Shown here: positions 20,964 through 31,870 of the stretch, in pieces
How positions within the stretch are numbered: position 1 is the stretch's first letter
How the letters are laid out: every line of letters begins with the position of its first letter
Assembly (NCBI GenBank): GCA_017311185.1
Contig: JAESUZ010001058.1
Location: 1 to 64,000, forward strand
Length of the DNA stretch: 64,000 nucleotides
Source of the DNA: Proteles cristata cristata
Taxonomy: Eukaryota; Chordata; Mammalia; Carnivora; Hyaenidae
Direction of reading: 5' to 3'
Position numbers and translations under genes: made by a program
Notes under the pieces: model-generated
Told to the model about the DNA's origin: nothing
The model's database searches: none
The model's input: only the letters and a program-made list of their open reading frames with translations

Positions 20964-21278
20964 CCTCAGCCCTCAGTTTGTTCTCAGCATTCAAGAGTCT
21001 CTCATGGTTTGCCTCCCTCCCTCTCCTGAACTATTTTCCCCCTTTTTCTTCCCCATGATCCTCCATTAACTTCCTCCTAATCCACTTATATGTGTTAACA
21101 TATGGCATTTGTCCTTCTCTGCCTGACTTATTTCATTCAGCATAACACCCCCTAGTTCCATCCATGTTGCTACAAATGGCCAGATTTCATTCTTTCTCAT
21201 TGCCATGTAGTGTTCCATTGTATAAATATACCACATCTTCTTGATCCATTCATCAGTTGATGCACACTTAGGTTCTTT

Positions 21279-22866
21279 TTATGTTTTGGCTATTGTTGAG
21301 AGTGCTGCTATGAACATTGGGGTACATGTGCCCCTGTGCATCAGCACTCCTGTATCCCTTGGGTAAATTCCTAGCAGTGCTATTGCTGGGTCATAGGGGA
21401 GTTCTAGTGTTAATTTTTTGAGGAACCTCCATACTGTTTTCCAGAGGGGTTGCACCAGCTTACATTCCCACCAACAGTGTAGGAGGGTGCCCGTTTCTCC
21501 ACATCCTCGCCAGCATCTAGAGTCTCCTGATTTGTTCGTTTTAGCCACTCTAACTGTTGTGAGGTGGTATCTCAGTGTGGTTTTGATTTGTATTTCCTTG
21601 ATGAGGAGGGATGCTGAGCATTATTTCATGTGTCTGTTGGCCATCTGGATGTCCTCTTTGGAGAAGTGTCTGTTCATGTCTTCTGCCCATTTCTTCACTG
21701 GATTGTTTTTTGGGTATGGAGTTTGATGAGTTCCTTATAGATATTGGATACTAGCCATTTATCTGATATGTCATTTCTAACGATCTTTTTCCATTCCATC
21801 AGTTGCCTATTAGTTTTATGGATTGTTTCCTTTACCATGCAGAATCTTTTAATCTTGATGAGGTCCCAGTAGTTCATTTTTGCTCTTGATTCCCTTGCCT
21901 TTTGGGATGTGTCAAGTAAGAAATTGCTGCAGATGAGGTCAAGGAGGTTATCTCCTGCTTTCTCCTTTTGTGTTTTGATGGTTTCCTGTCTCACATTCAG
22001 GTCCTTTACCCATTTTGAGTTTGTTTTTGTGTATGGTGTGAGGGAATGATCTAGTTTCACTCTTCTGCATGTTGTTATCCAGTTCTCCCAGCACCATCTG
22101 TTAAAGAAGCCGTCTTTTTTCCATTGGATGCTCTTCCCGCTTTGTCAAAGATTAGTTGGCCATACATTTGTGGGTCCAATTCTGAGTTCTCAATTCTATT
22201 CCATTGGTCTATGTGTCTGTTTTTGTGCCAATACCATACTGTCTTGATGATGACAGCTTTGTAGTAGAGGCTAAAGTCTGGGATGGCGATACCTCCCGTT
22301 TTGGTTTTCTTCTTCAATATTACTTTGGCTATTCGGGGTCTTTTGTGGTTCCATACAAATTTTAGGATAGTTTGTTCTAGTTTTGAAAAGAATGCTGGTG
22401 CAATTTTGATTGGGATTGCATTGAATGTGTAGACTGCTTTGTGTAGTAATGACATTTTAACAACATTTATTCTTCCGACCCATGAACCATGACTGTTTTT
22501 CCATTTCTTTGTGTCTTCTTCAATTTCCTTCACAAGTTTTTTATAATTTTCATCATACAGATCTCCTATATCTTTGGTTAGGTATATTCCTAGGGATTTT
22601 ATGGCTTTTTGTGCAATTGTGAATGGAATCAGTTTCTTGATTTCTCTTTCTGTTGCTTCATCGTTGGTGTATAAAAATGCAACCGATTTCTGTACGTTGA
22701 TTTTGTATCCTGTAAATTTGCTGAATTCGTGGATCAGTTCTAGGAGGCTTCTGGTGGAGTCTGTCGGGTTTTCTATGTAGAGAATCATGTCATCTGTGAA
22801 GAGTGAAAGTTTGACTTCTTCTACCAATTCTGATGCCTTTTATTTCCATTGGTTGTCTAATTGCTG
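21279..22866 (-). pseudogene. L1 ORF2 3' half (RT active site to C-terminus), broken
   Basis: The longest intact part is 22075-22827 (250 codons). It opens at the RT active site, read as F-T-D-D at residues 10-13 (22789-22800), and continues through '[19 protein letters not shown]' and '[19 protein letters not shown]'. Next comes 21695-22060 (121 codons, 'KTNSKWVKDLNVRQETI'), then 21279-21548 (89 codons) with the C-terminal Cys-rich motif '[18 protein letters not shown]'. The pieces are in order but separated by frameshifts and stops. The first half of ORF2 is on the other strand in the neighbouring piece, so no functional protein is possible. Confidence 0.9.
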
Positions 22867-22872
22867 ATGCAT

Positions 22873-24290
22873 GGAAAATTCTCCAAGATAGATCACATAC
22901 TGGGACATAAAGCAGCCCTCAATAAATATAAAAGAATTGAGATCATACCATGCACACTTTCAGATCACAATGCTATGACACTTGAAATCAATCACAGAAA
23001 GATGTCTGGAAAACCTCCAAAAACATGGAGGTTAAAGAACACCCTACTAAAGAACAAATGGGCCAATTAGTCAATTGGAGAAGAAATTTAAAAATATATG
23101 GAAACAAATGAAAATGAAAATACAACAATCCAAGCTGTATGGGATGGGACAAAGGCAGTTCTAAGAGGAAAGTACATCACAATCTAGGCCTATTTCAAGA
23201 AATTAGAAAAAGCGCAAGTACAAAATCTAACAGTGCACCTAAAGGAACTAGAGGGAGAGCAACAGGAGCACCCCAAACCCAGTAGAAGAGAAATAATAAA
23301 ACTCAAGGCAGAAATAAAAAAAGAGTTGAAGAGATCAATGAAACCAAGAGTCGGTTTTTTGAAAAAATAAACAAAATTGACAAAACTCTAGCCATGCTTC
23401 TCAAAAAGAAAAGAGAGAGCACTCACATAGACAAAATCATGAATGAAAAAGGACTTATTGCAACCAACCCCTCAGAAATACAAATAATTATCAGGGAATA
23501 CTATGCAAAATTATATGCCAACAAACTAGACAACTTAGAAAAAAATGGACAAATTCCTAACCACACACTCACTACCAAACTTCACATGGGAAGAGAGAGA
23601 AAATCTGAACAGACCCATAACTAGTGAGGAAACAGAATCAGTTATCAAAAATCTCCCAACAAATAAGAACCCTGGGCCCGATGGCTTCCCTGGGGAATTC
23701 TACCAGACATTTAAAACATAATTAATATCCATTCTTCTCAAGCTATGTCAAAATATAGAAATCTAATGAAAACTTCTGGACTTATTTTATGAAGCCAGCA
23801 TCACTTTGATTCCCAAGCCAGACAGAGATCCAGCAATATAAGAGAACTACAGACCAATATCTTTGATGAGTACGGATGCAAAAATCATCAAGATACTTGA
23901 AAATCGAATTCAACAGCACATGAAAAGAATGATCCACCATGGTCAAATGGGATTCATTCTTGGGTTACAGGGCTAGTTTAATATTCCCAAATCAATCAAT
24001 GTGATACATCACATTAACACACATAAAAAAGATAAAAACCATATGATCCTGTCGATAGATGCAGAAAAAGCATTTGACAAGATATAGCATCTCTTCTTAA
24101 TAAAGACCCTTGAGAAAGTCGGGATAGAAGGAACTTACCTAAACATCATAAAAGCCATCTAGGAGAAGCCCTCAGCTAAAATCATCCTCAATGGGGAAAA
24201 ACAGAGCTTTCCCCCCTGAGATCAGGAACATGATAGGGATGTCCACTCTCACCACTGTTGTTTAACATAGTGTTGGAAGTTCTAGCATAA
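22873..24290 (+). pseudogene. L1 ORF2 middle part (end of endonuclease to RT), inverted piece
   Basis: The first 69-codon frame (22861-23070) contains 'SKIDHILGHKAAL' and 'CTLSDHNAM', the C-terminal end of the endonuclease domain with its catalytic S-D-H-N. The second (23394-23624) contains '[11 protein letters not shown]'. Further on, DNA words for the RT domain can be read with stops: 'gggcccgatggcttccctgg' (23673), 'caaatgggattcattcttgg' (23943-23962), 'tcgatagatgcagaaaaag' (24052) and 'ccactctcaccactgttgtt' (24243). In-frame stops such as 'tag' at 23068 and many later ones show it is dead. Confidence 0.88.
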
Positions 24291-24590
24291 GCTATTCATA
24301 TTTTTGCATAAGCATATTCCTGAGCGCAGAACAAGGATTTGAAAGAAACCCAGCATATAACCATTAAAGGATTCTTACACTCTGACAAAGGACATAATCG
24401 TGATGATTATTTTCCTTAGTAAGGGGACATCCTCAACTTTTAAATCAAATGTTTAAGTAGCAAATTCCACACTGACTTCTCATACTTTGTATGAAATATT
24501 TTGTTGTGTTTATTTAGATATAAATGATGAATTCTTATGTTTCCCTTCTAAATTCTTTATTTCTACTTTGACAATCATAATGAACTTAAC

Positions 24591-24810
24591 TATTTTATTT
24601 GAGTATAGTTGACACACAATATTATATTAATTTCTGGTGTACAGCAGGGTGATTCAACTTATCTGTACATTATGCTGTGCTCACCACACTGTACCTACTA
24701 TCGGTTACCATACAAAGCTATTACAGTATCATTGACTATATTCCTTATTCTGTGCCTTTTCCTCTCATTACTTATTCATTACATAACTGGAAGCCTGTAT
24801 CAGTCTCAAA
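24591..24810 (-). mobile_element. Older L1 (L1MA-like) 3' end, minus strand
   Basis: 'agtatagttgacacacaata' (24603-24622), 'gtacagcagggtgattcaac', 'tatgctgtgctcacc' and 'attacataactggaagcctg' (24778-24797) match the reverse complement of an L1MA 3' UTR, homologous to the copy at 14556-14760 and, in the opposite sense, to 35334-35847. Confidence 0.8.
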
Positions 24811-24964
24811 AAACCACTTGATCAAAACTGACCTCTCATGTTTTCTCAACTATATTCCACCATGTAGCTAACTGAAGGATATTTCCTTATTTGCCATTTT
24901 TGTGAATCTGTGAATCACTTGGACACTATAACCCCAATTTTCTCTTTGGTTCTTTAATTCTTTT

Positions 24965-25080
24965 GTTTGTTCACAGCATTATTGAGGTATATTGAGATAT
25001 AACACTGCACTAACTTAATGTATACAATTAGATGACATACACATACACCAGTGACACCGTCACCACAATCAAGGTGGTTT
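24965..25080 (-). mobile_element. Old L1M 3' UTR fragment, minus strand
   Basis: 'attgaggtatattgagatat' (24980-24999), 'atgtatacaattagatgaca' and 'tcaccacaatcaaggtgg' (25059-25076) follow an old L1 3' UTR on the reverse strand. Its position beside the previous L1MA piece suggests related or overlapping old insertions. Confidence 0.65.
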
Positions 25081-25895
25081 AATTTTTTGTATTTAGTGTT
25101 GACTCTATTTACCTCTGTTTTCTTCTTGGTTTTTCTTCAGGTTTGTTTTTTGATTGTCTTTCTCAATGGCTCTTACCCATCTACCCTCTTTCCTACATCA
25201 CTTCTGAGTACTTATTTTGTAAGCATCTCACAAAGGCCAAGCAATCAAGAAAGAAAACTGATTTCTCTTGGTTTCATTTCTTTGCCTGCTTTCTCTTATA
25301 GTACTTTCTTAGAGAAAACTCTCTCTTTCCATGGGCTCCTCCTTTCCTAAGCAAGAAACTGAATGAGGGTTCCACTGGTTCCATGAGGAATGCAGTGCCT
25401 AATTAACTTCTTGCTCTCTTCTGACTCTGCAGATCTCTGGTGCCTTTTTCCTCTCCATAACAGCTAGGAGACACTGGAGATTTATCCAATATGTTCCTTA
25501 CCCAATATGACCATGTTTTACTGATCTGTGGCAGCTGTCCCAGAAACAGGGATTACCAGAGAAGGCATGAGGTTGTGTCCGTCTAGTGCCTTTACAATAA
25601 CTCTGCTCAGTTTTCAGGAGTTACTCCAACTACCTCCCCTGCACAGCAGTGGCTACATGTTATCCTTCTACACTCCATAACCATCCACACTAACTTTGAT
25701 CATTGAATCACTCTTTACCCTGTCTCTTGTCATTCTTAGCAAGAATTCCATGGTAAAGCTGATAAACAAATATTCCTTATCACTGTGTGTTTAATGTTAT
25801 GATGCAAATTCCAGCCAGCAATAATTTTCTCCAAATAAATTTTAAATGGCCAGAACTTATAGCCTTCTTTGATCCCATCCACTAAATCTTCATTA
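25081..25895. other. Non-repetitive DNA
   Basis: No recognised repeat. The 99-codon frame at 25051-25350 is hydrophobic and Ser/Phe-rich, begins in the L1 fragment and has no known similarity. I treat it as chance. Confidence 0.4.
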
Positions 25896-26046
25896 CCCAC
25901 AGTGTAGTTCAAAGCCCAGCAACATCAGTGTCACCTGGGAGCTTGTGACAAATGCAGATTCTCAGGCCCCACCATAGACTTTCTGAGTCAGAATCTGAAT
26001 TTTAGCAAACTAGGTGACTTTTGTGCACATTAAATTTGAGAGACAT
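25896..26046 (+). mobile_element. MER5A hAT MITE, plus strand
   Basis: 'agtgtagttcaaagcccagc', 'aacatcagtgtcacctggga', 'gcagattctcaggccccacc' (25953-25972) and 'aagttgag'-like right end follow MER5A in the plus orientation. The first TIR is worn, the right end 'ttaaatttgagag' is recognisable. Confidence 0.8.
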
Positions 26047-26123
26047 CACCCTAAACTTCTCCAAGAATGTCTTTTGGGTTAAATCTAATAATGGTTACCA
26101 GATTTTTTTCTGGAAGCACTTTT

Positions 26124-26333
26124 TTTAAAAAAATTTTTAATGTTTTATTTATTTCTGAGAGAGACAGCATGAGCAGGGGAGTGTCAGAGAGAGAGGGAGA
26201 CACAGAATCTGAAGCAGTCTCCAGGCTCTGAGCTGTCAGCACAGAGCCCAACGCAGGACTCAAACCCACGAACCATGAGATCATGACCTCAGCCAGTGTC
26301 GGACATTTAACCGAATGAGCCACCCAGGCACCC
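26124..26333 (-). mobile_element. CAN SINE, minus strand (first of two at one target site)
   Basis: T-rich tail at 26124-26152, GA-rich tract, 'ctgtcagcacagagcccaac' (26231-26250) and 'gagccacccaggcacccc' ending at 26333. It is bounded by 'ctggaagcactttt' at 26110-26123 and 26334-26347. Confidence 0.95.
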
Positions 26334-26347
26334 CTGGAAGCACTTTT

Positions 26348-26561
26348 TAAATGTTTTTATTTATTTTTGAGAATGAGAGAGAGAAAGACTGAGTGTGAGT
26401 CAGGGAGTGGCAGAGTGGGAGGGAGACACAGAATCTGAAGCAGTCTCCAGGCTCTGAGCAGTTAGCACAGAGCCCAACACGGGGCTCAAACCCAGGAACC
26501 GCAAGATCATAACCTTAGCCGAAGTCAGATGCTTACCTGATTGGGTTACCCAGGCACCCCA
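26348..26561 (-). mobile_element. CAN SINE, minus strand (second of two at one target site)
   Basis: A second complete SINE in the same orientation: tail at 26348-26370, GA-rich tract, 'agcacagagcccaacacggg' and 'acccaggcacccc' ending at 26560. Its right TSD is a third copy of 'ctggaagcactttt' at 26562-26575, so the target sequence now occurs three times. Confidence 0.95.
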
Positions 26562-26672
26562 CTGGAAGCACTTTTAAACTTATACTTCTCAAAGCATTTT
26601 TTCACTAATTCTACTACATCTTCTTCACTTTCGAATATTCTATAATGTCTTCCCTTTCTCCTGGGGTCTTAG

Positions 26673-27140
26673 CAGTGCTTCTCAAACTATGGCCCCAAAT
26701 TAACACATATTTAAGGTGATTGTTTAAAAGGCAGAGAAAGACAAATATCATATGTGTGCATGTATAGGAGGATTAGGAGGAGCTTAACAGAGGACCAAGG
26801 GGGAGAAGAAGGGCAGAAATGGTGGGGGAAAGGGGGAGAGGCAAACCATGAGAGACTCTTGAATGCTGACAAAAACTGAGGACTGGTGGATGTGGGGGGG
26901 AGGAGGGGTGGGCATGGAGGAGGGCACTTGTGGGGATGAGCACTGGGTGTTATGTGGAAACTAATTTGACAATAAACTATTTGTAAAAAAATAATAATAA
27001 TAATAATAATAAAAAAAAATAAATTAAAAAAAAAAAGGCATAGATCTTGACCCATCCCAGTCAACTGTATGTGAAATCTCTAAAGATAAGGTTGATGAAT
27101 TTGCATTTTAACAAACGGGGCAGTTGAATCTTATATACAT
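26673..27140 (+). mobile_element. MER5-family hAT MITE split by an L1 insertion
   Basis: 'cagtgcttctcaaac' at 26673-26687 is a MER5-type terminus. The element is interrupted by the L1 at 26734-27032 and resumes with 'cccatcccagtcaactg', 'gaatttgcattttaacaaac' (27097-27116). The right terminus is not recognisable. Confidence 0.55.
26734..27032 (+). mobile_element. 5'-truncated L1 3' end, plus strand
   Basis: Contains the very end of ORF2 ('gagaaagacaaatatcatat') and the 3' UTR, with the G-rich tract 'tgtggggggg' and terminal 'gacaataaactatttgtaaa' at 26967-26986. The tail includes an AAT/ATA run (26989-27012). A probable TSD 'aaaaggca' lies at 26726-26733 and 27033-27040. It is nearly identical to the 3' end at 47239-47470. 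Confidence 0.9.
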
Positions 27141-27649
27141 TAATATTTGTTAAAAATTGCCTTGAGGAAATCAATAGATGGCATATCAGGATTTGGCTTT
27201 CTTGGGCAGTTGCCATTTGCTTGCTCCCCAATCTTTTTCCATCTTTTCTCTTTTCCCCTTCAGCTCACAGGGAAAAAGACCCTTATAAGTATTTTCCAAA
27301 ATTAAATAAATAAAAAGTTCCATGTTTTGCTCATTTTCTTTAACGCATCACCCATCTGTTTCTACTTCTTCTCTCTTATAACTCCCATCTTTTCTTTTAT
27401 CACCCTGTTCCATACATTCATATATCCACTTTCTTATCATTTCCTGTGAATATCTCTCTGATCTTCCAGGTGCACATAGTGCAATGATTTACTCAGTAAG
27501 GTCTATGGCAGCTGGTGATGATTGCTTCATTCCACAGCAAGAAAAAAATGGATTCAGGAAAATGCATTGCCCAAAACGAGGCAATTGGGCTTTTATACAA
27601 ATAAAATCTGACTGCATGAATGTCCCATTTTGCTTTTTATTTTTTTGGT
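27141..27649. other. Non-repetitive DNA
   Basis: Nothing recognised. The small frame 27484-27675 runs into the next MER5A and is not supported. Confidence 0.4.
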
Positions 27650-27798
27650 CAGATCCTATAAACCAGGAACATTAGCATCACCTGGGAGCTTATTAGAAAT
27701 GAAGAATATCAGGACCCACCCCAGACCCCCTGAATCAGAACCTAAATTGCAGTAAGATCTCCACTTGATTTTTTTGTACATATTAAAGTTTGAAAAGG
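27650..27798 (+). mobile_element. MER5A hAT MITE, plus strand
   Basis: 'accaggaacattagcatcac' (27662-27681), 'ctgggagcttattagaaatg', 'cccaccccagaccccctgaa' (27714-27733) and 'tacatattaaagtttg' (27777) follow MER5A. The outermost TIR bases are lost. Confidence 0.8.
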
Positions 27799-28160
27799 TT
27801 TATATTGCATATAGCACTATCAAAGGTAACAAAGAATTAAATCATCAATTTATGGATCCATTAACAAATTTTAAATAAAAGTAAAATACTTCTCATTTGT
27901 ATAAGACTCCAATATTTGGAAGAAGATACATTTATCTTTGATGTGCTGTAGCTGTAGCTGAAACTGCTGCTTTTCAATTACACAGGTTCAAACATCCTGT
28001 AAACACGCTGAAATATTTTCACTTGAGAAACAACAGTAATCATCCCACTGAGTACTTTCTCTAGGCCTACCTCCTAGATGACTGAATCTATTATTAAAGG
28101 CAATGGTAATGTAAAGTAAGGATTATACGTTATTGGACTTGAAAAGATCTTAAAAGTCAT

Positions 28161-28690
28161 AGAAACCCAAATCCCTCATTTTTAAAATGTAGGAACTCCC
28201 TCTTGGATTCCAAACCCCTCTATCTAACTCTCTGATAGCAGTCTCCTCCTAGATAGCCTTCTGACATATCCCACTGAAACTGTTCAAACTGGGCCCATTT
28301 TACAGCCCCACCTCCTGTCTCTTCTACTCTTCCTTGCCAGTATCAACCAAGCAACCCACATCAAAATCAGAAGATCATCCTATGTTTTGTTCTTCTGTCC
28401 TCTAACATCAAAACACCACCAGGACCTTTTTACACCTCAACACTTATATACCTCTAGGTTTTGCCCCTCTGATCCATCCCACTGTTCACTTGGATTATCA
28501 CATTTTCTTAAAAGCTGTTCATGTCTTCTATCTCCTATTTCTCCAAAACACATCATACTGCTGTCCAAGAGAACTTTCTAAACACCAATTCTAAATACTT
28601 CAATGTCTCATATGTCTTCCTCAGTATGCTCTTCACCTAGAATGCTCTTCAAATATTTTTGATTGAGATTATAACTGATGCTGTTCATGC
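28161..28690 (+). mobile_element. Possible old L2/CR1-type LINE, plus strand
   Basis: The C/T-rich stretch with 'gagaactttctaaacaccaa' (28569-28588), 'tacttcaatgtctcatatgt' and 'atgctcttcacctagaatgc' (28625-28644) recalls an L2-type 3' region, but matches are scattered. The small frames at 28387-28581 and 28659-28919 carry no recognised domain. Confidence 0.35.
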
Positions 28691-31365
28691 CATGCCTCAC
28701 ATCATTTGGCCCAACTCTGTTTCCACCTGTGACTTGGAAGCTAGTATCCAGCATGCTGACACACTTCCTACTAGGGGCACTATGGCCTCATCCCACTCCA
28801 TGAGGACTTTCCCCAAGTCCCTCTATATCTGGATAGAGGAATCCTTCGTAGGAACATTTAGAGGCAGTTTGGATAAGCCAGTGATTAAATGCCTTGCATG
28901 GGTACACTTCAACAAATGAGGGACATGAATCAGTGAGAAGTATCCCCACAGTTACAGGTCTCAGTGAGCAATTCTGGGTGACTATTTAGACAGTCCCCAA
29001 CAGGACTGAGCACTAGCTGTCCACCTTGCCCATACCATTTATTGACATTTCTCTCTTTCCTGTTTCACTTCCTGGCTCTCTCATGTGTTTTACCTGAAAT
29101 CATCTCCCATACAAACTACCTGCCCAGTTCTTGTCTCAGAATCTGATAATGAGGGGAAAAAAAACTTCAGCAAATATCAACAATACATGCATATCTCTGT
29201 ATGTATATATGTGTGTATACATGTATATACATATGTATATGCATTTTCTGATAAATCATATACATATACCATCATACCAATATATCATATGTATGGTAAA
29301 AAAAAGTCAAGAAATAGAAACATGAAATATAAAATAATACACTATTTCCAAATAGCTTGGTACCTAAAACTATTTCATATTATAGCTAAAGAAACAGTGC
29401 CCACTAAAAGTATGGCATGAGCTATATTTTTAAAAATAGTATCATTAATTCTGTACTATAAATAGCCTTTTTGACTATTTCTTATTTTTTGCTTTTTTTT
29501 TGGGGGGGGAGATCTACTTCTTGCCATTTGATTATTTCACTGTTTATAGTCTCATGTAAGGATGGATGAAGCAATCATTCTAAGAGGAGGACAGAAGTCA
29601 CTGCTACTGGTACTGCTGTTTCTTATCATTGCTTAACTGGTATTATCTTGAAGGTGACAGTTCGTTTCAAGAATTCTTTTTAATGTACTTGTACATTTTA
29701 TTAGGAGAAATTCAGTGAAAACCCAATAATTAGATGATTACACCTACCTCAGTGCACTTAACGAATCTATATTACAATAGACTATGAGAATAAACAAGAG
29801 AGGATGTCACTGACTACCACATTGCTCTGTGGAGCTCCCATCCTTTCTACAAGCTTCCTCCAAGATCATGTGTAGCATTTGATTTTATGTTAACCAGACT
29901 GAATTCAGGTGCTATAATACAGCCACCTATTAAAGAGTTGTCAGGTTCAATTTCTTTACTTTCTAAGATCAAAAATACATAATTCAGAAACTCCACTTTA
30001 GACACTATTCACATAGACTCTCTACTCTAGAAAAATAGAGTTGAATAGAAAAACTCCATTGAATGACCCTTGGATCTTCATGATTTGCTTTCTGCTTACT
30101 ATATCCAACTTTATCTTGACTCACCACTTCTCATTCGGTGCTCCAACATCACAGACTTTCTTAAGTTTCTAAAATCAACCTTGACATTTTATATCATTGG
30201 ACATTTGTAAATTCTCTTCTCTGTGTCTGTTTGCATTTTCATTCTTTTATCAACCTAAAGAATCATAATCATAGTAACTAACATCTTTTAGAGCAAATAC
30301 GTCTAATGTTTCATAATATTACCTCTTGGCTTACCATCAATGGCAGGTGTATTTGTAAGAGAGACTTCCAAGTGATTTCATTCTACCTCATCCTACATGG
30401 TCCCACCTCAAGTATGCCAGAAGGCATCTTTTAGTTCTCTGCCCTGGAGACTTTGCTATTCTGGCTCCCATGAGCATGCACAGTCCCTAGAGGAAGCTCT
30501 CTACCAATGGAGACAGGAGCCAATGGTATAAGTGCTCCAGTTTCCTGTATCTCAAGTGGACCATTTTGAAAAGCATTGTGTTACTCAGGAAGTCCTAAAG
30601 GAACCAAGCCCCTCTGCCCATAGAGGAACCCTTGTTAAGCTACCGTGACAGTGGCTTCCCCCTTTGCCGTCTTGACTAACCTCACTAATGCTTCCTGAGT
30701 CCTACTCCCAAAAAACCAACTTGCACCCAAACCCTTGTTTCAGGTTCTGCTTTCAGTAGAAAAGAAACAGACACACCTTCTTCTGTAAAAGTATCCTTGG
30801 AACCCTGAATCCCTCCCTCCCCACAAGTAGACTGATGTATCTGTATTCTCTTTGCTACTCTCCAACTTTATATATATTATGGTTGTTTCACTCACCACAA
30901 ACAGATGTAATTATTATCACACATACTCTAAGGTCTCTCCTCTGGCCCCTGTAAACAGGCCATCCAACCACATAGAATGTCACACATACTCAATACCTAT
31001 CTGTTCACCCTGGCTCCGTTTCTCATCTGATGTGGCATTCTGGACTCCTTGATGTCACTCTACTTCTTGGGCACTGTGGTTCCCTTTACACTGACACTGG
31101 CCCAAATCTACTCATCCTGGTACAACAACTCTCACTAGACTCAGCTCTCTTTCTTGTTGTTCCACCAGGCAGAGCAACCAGACTGATACCAGGCTGATAC
31201 CAGGCTGATACCCATGGTTGATCCCTCAAATACCCTTGCTCACGTCTTGGGCCTTCAGGCTGCCACAGCTCCAAGGTGCCTATGGCAGATTGCTTAAGTC
31301 TCAGAGTTTTTTCCATTCAGTGAAACAATTGTTCCATTTTAATTTTACTAAGATGCTATAATTCA
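28691..31365. other. Mostly non-repetitive DNA with low-complexity spots
   Basis: No repeat family or gene was recognised. It holds a degenerate TATG/TA microsatellite (about 29186-29245), a T run followed by a G run at 29494-29508, and a small 11-bp tandem repeat at 31178-31210. The part from about 30400 to 31320 is less AT-rich than its surroundings, with frames too short and unlike known proteins to call exons. Confidence 0.45.
31178..31210. repeat. Three tandem copies of an 11-bp unit
   Basis: 'ccagactgata' is followed by two copies of 'ccaggctgata'. One mismatch separates the first unit from the others. Confidence 0.9.
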
Positions 31366-31385
31366 TTTAAAAAGTTAGGCAAGAT

Positions 31386-31546
31386 TGGGTGGCTCAGTCG
31401 GTTGGGCATCCGACTCTGGCTCAGGTCATGATCTCATGGTTTGTGGGTTTGAGCCCTGCATCGGGCTCTGCTAACAGCCAGCTCAGAGCCTGAAGCCTAT
31501 TTCGAATTCTGTGTCTCCCTCTCTCTCTGACCCTCCCCTGCTCCTG

Positions 31547-31581
<35 letters not shown>

Positions 31582-31605
31582 AAATAAATAAAACATAAAA
31601 AAATA
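31386..31605 (+). mobile_element. CAN SINE lacking its first bases, plus strand
   Basis: The element starts at 'tgggtggctcagtcggttgg', missing the usual first nine or so bases. It then has the complete body, a CT tract ending in an expanded (CT)n (31551-31579) and an AAATAAA-type tail. A near-perfect TSD flanks it: 'aaaagttaggcaagat' at 31370-31385 and 'aaaagttaggaaagat' at 31610-31625. An (AAAT)n run follows at 31634-31652. Confidence 0.93.
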
Positions 31606-31769
31606 GTTTAAAAGTTAGGAAAGATATACATATTAAATAAATAAATAAATAGGCAGGGAAAGATAGTTTCAACCAAAAGCTACCATTCCCCATTTAAAAT
31701 TACTACTCTCCTTAATCTCCCTAAATGACTAGTAGTATATCAGTAAGACAAATTCAGTTTTCTTCCCCT

Positions 31770-31870
31770 ACTCCTATGCCCATTAACCTGCATGGCTTAA
31801 TCAAGTTGTTTAACTTCTCCTGGCTTTAAAGTTTGCATTTGTAAAATGGGGGTAATGATTATTTACATAC
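31770..31870 (-). mobile_element. MIR SINE fragment, minus strand
   Basis: 'aatcaagttgtttaacttct', 'gtttgcatttgtaaaatggg' (31831-31850) and 'ggtaatgattatttacat' match the reverse-strand MIR core. Confidence 0.7.

Larger units (their letters stand above)
20964..24297 (-). mobile_element. L1 with inverted 5' half (twin-priming structure)
   Basis: Two L1 pieces of opposite orientation meet near 22872. The left piece (20964-22872) is minus strand and runs from the 3' UTR back to the RT domain, ending at the complement of 'gcatcagcaat'. The right piece (about 22873-24290) is plus strand and runs from the end of the endonuclease domain through the RT domain to 'ggaagttctagcat' at 24276-24289. Both stop at the same point of ORF2, so together they form one contiguous 5'-truncated L1 whose 5' part is flipped. 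This is the known outcome of twin priming. No A tail or clear TSD was found: the 3' edge is replaced by a CA repeat. Decay is moderate. Confidence 0.88.

Noticed and set aside
25051..25350. 99-codon hydrophobic frame considered as a small membrane protein
   Set aside because: It begins inside an old L1 3' UTR and lacks recognisable homology. T-rich DNA readily gives Phe/Leu/Ser frames.
29085..29420. 111-codon frame rich in Tyr, Ile and Val
   Set aside because: It translates a degenerate TATG/TA microsatellite with no recognised domain and no sign of splicing or promoter.
30400..31320. Less AT-rich stretch considered as exons or a CpG island
   Set aside because: Frames are short, no splice-bounded conserved peptide or CpG clustering was evident, and no protein family was recognised.
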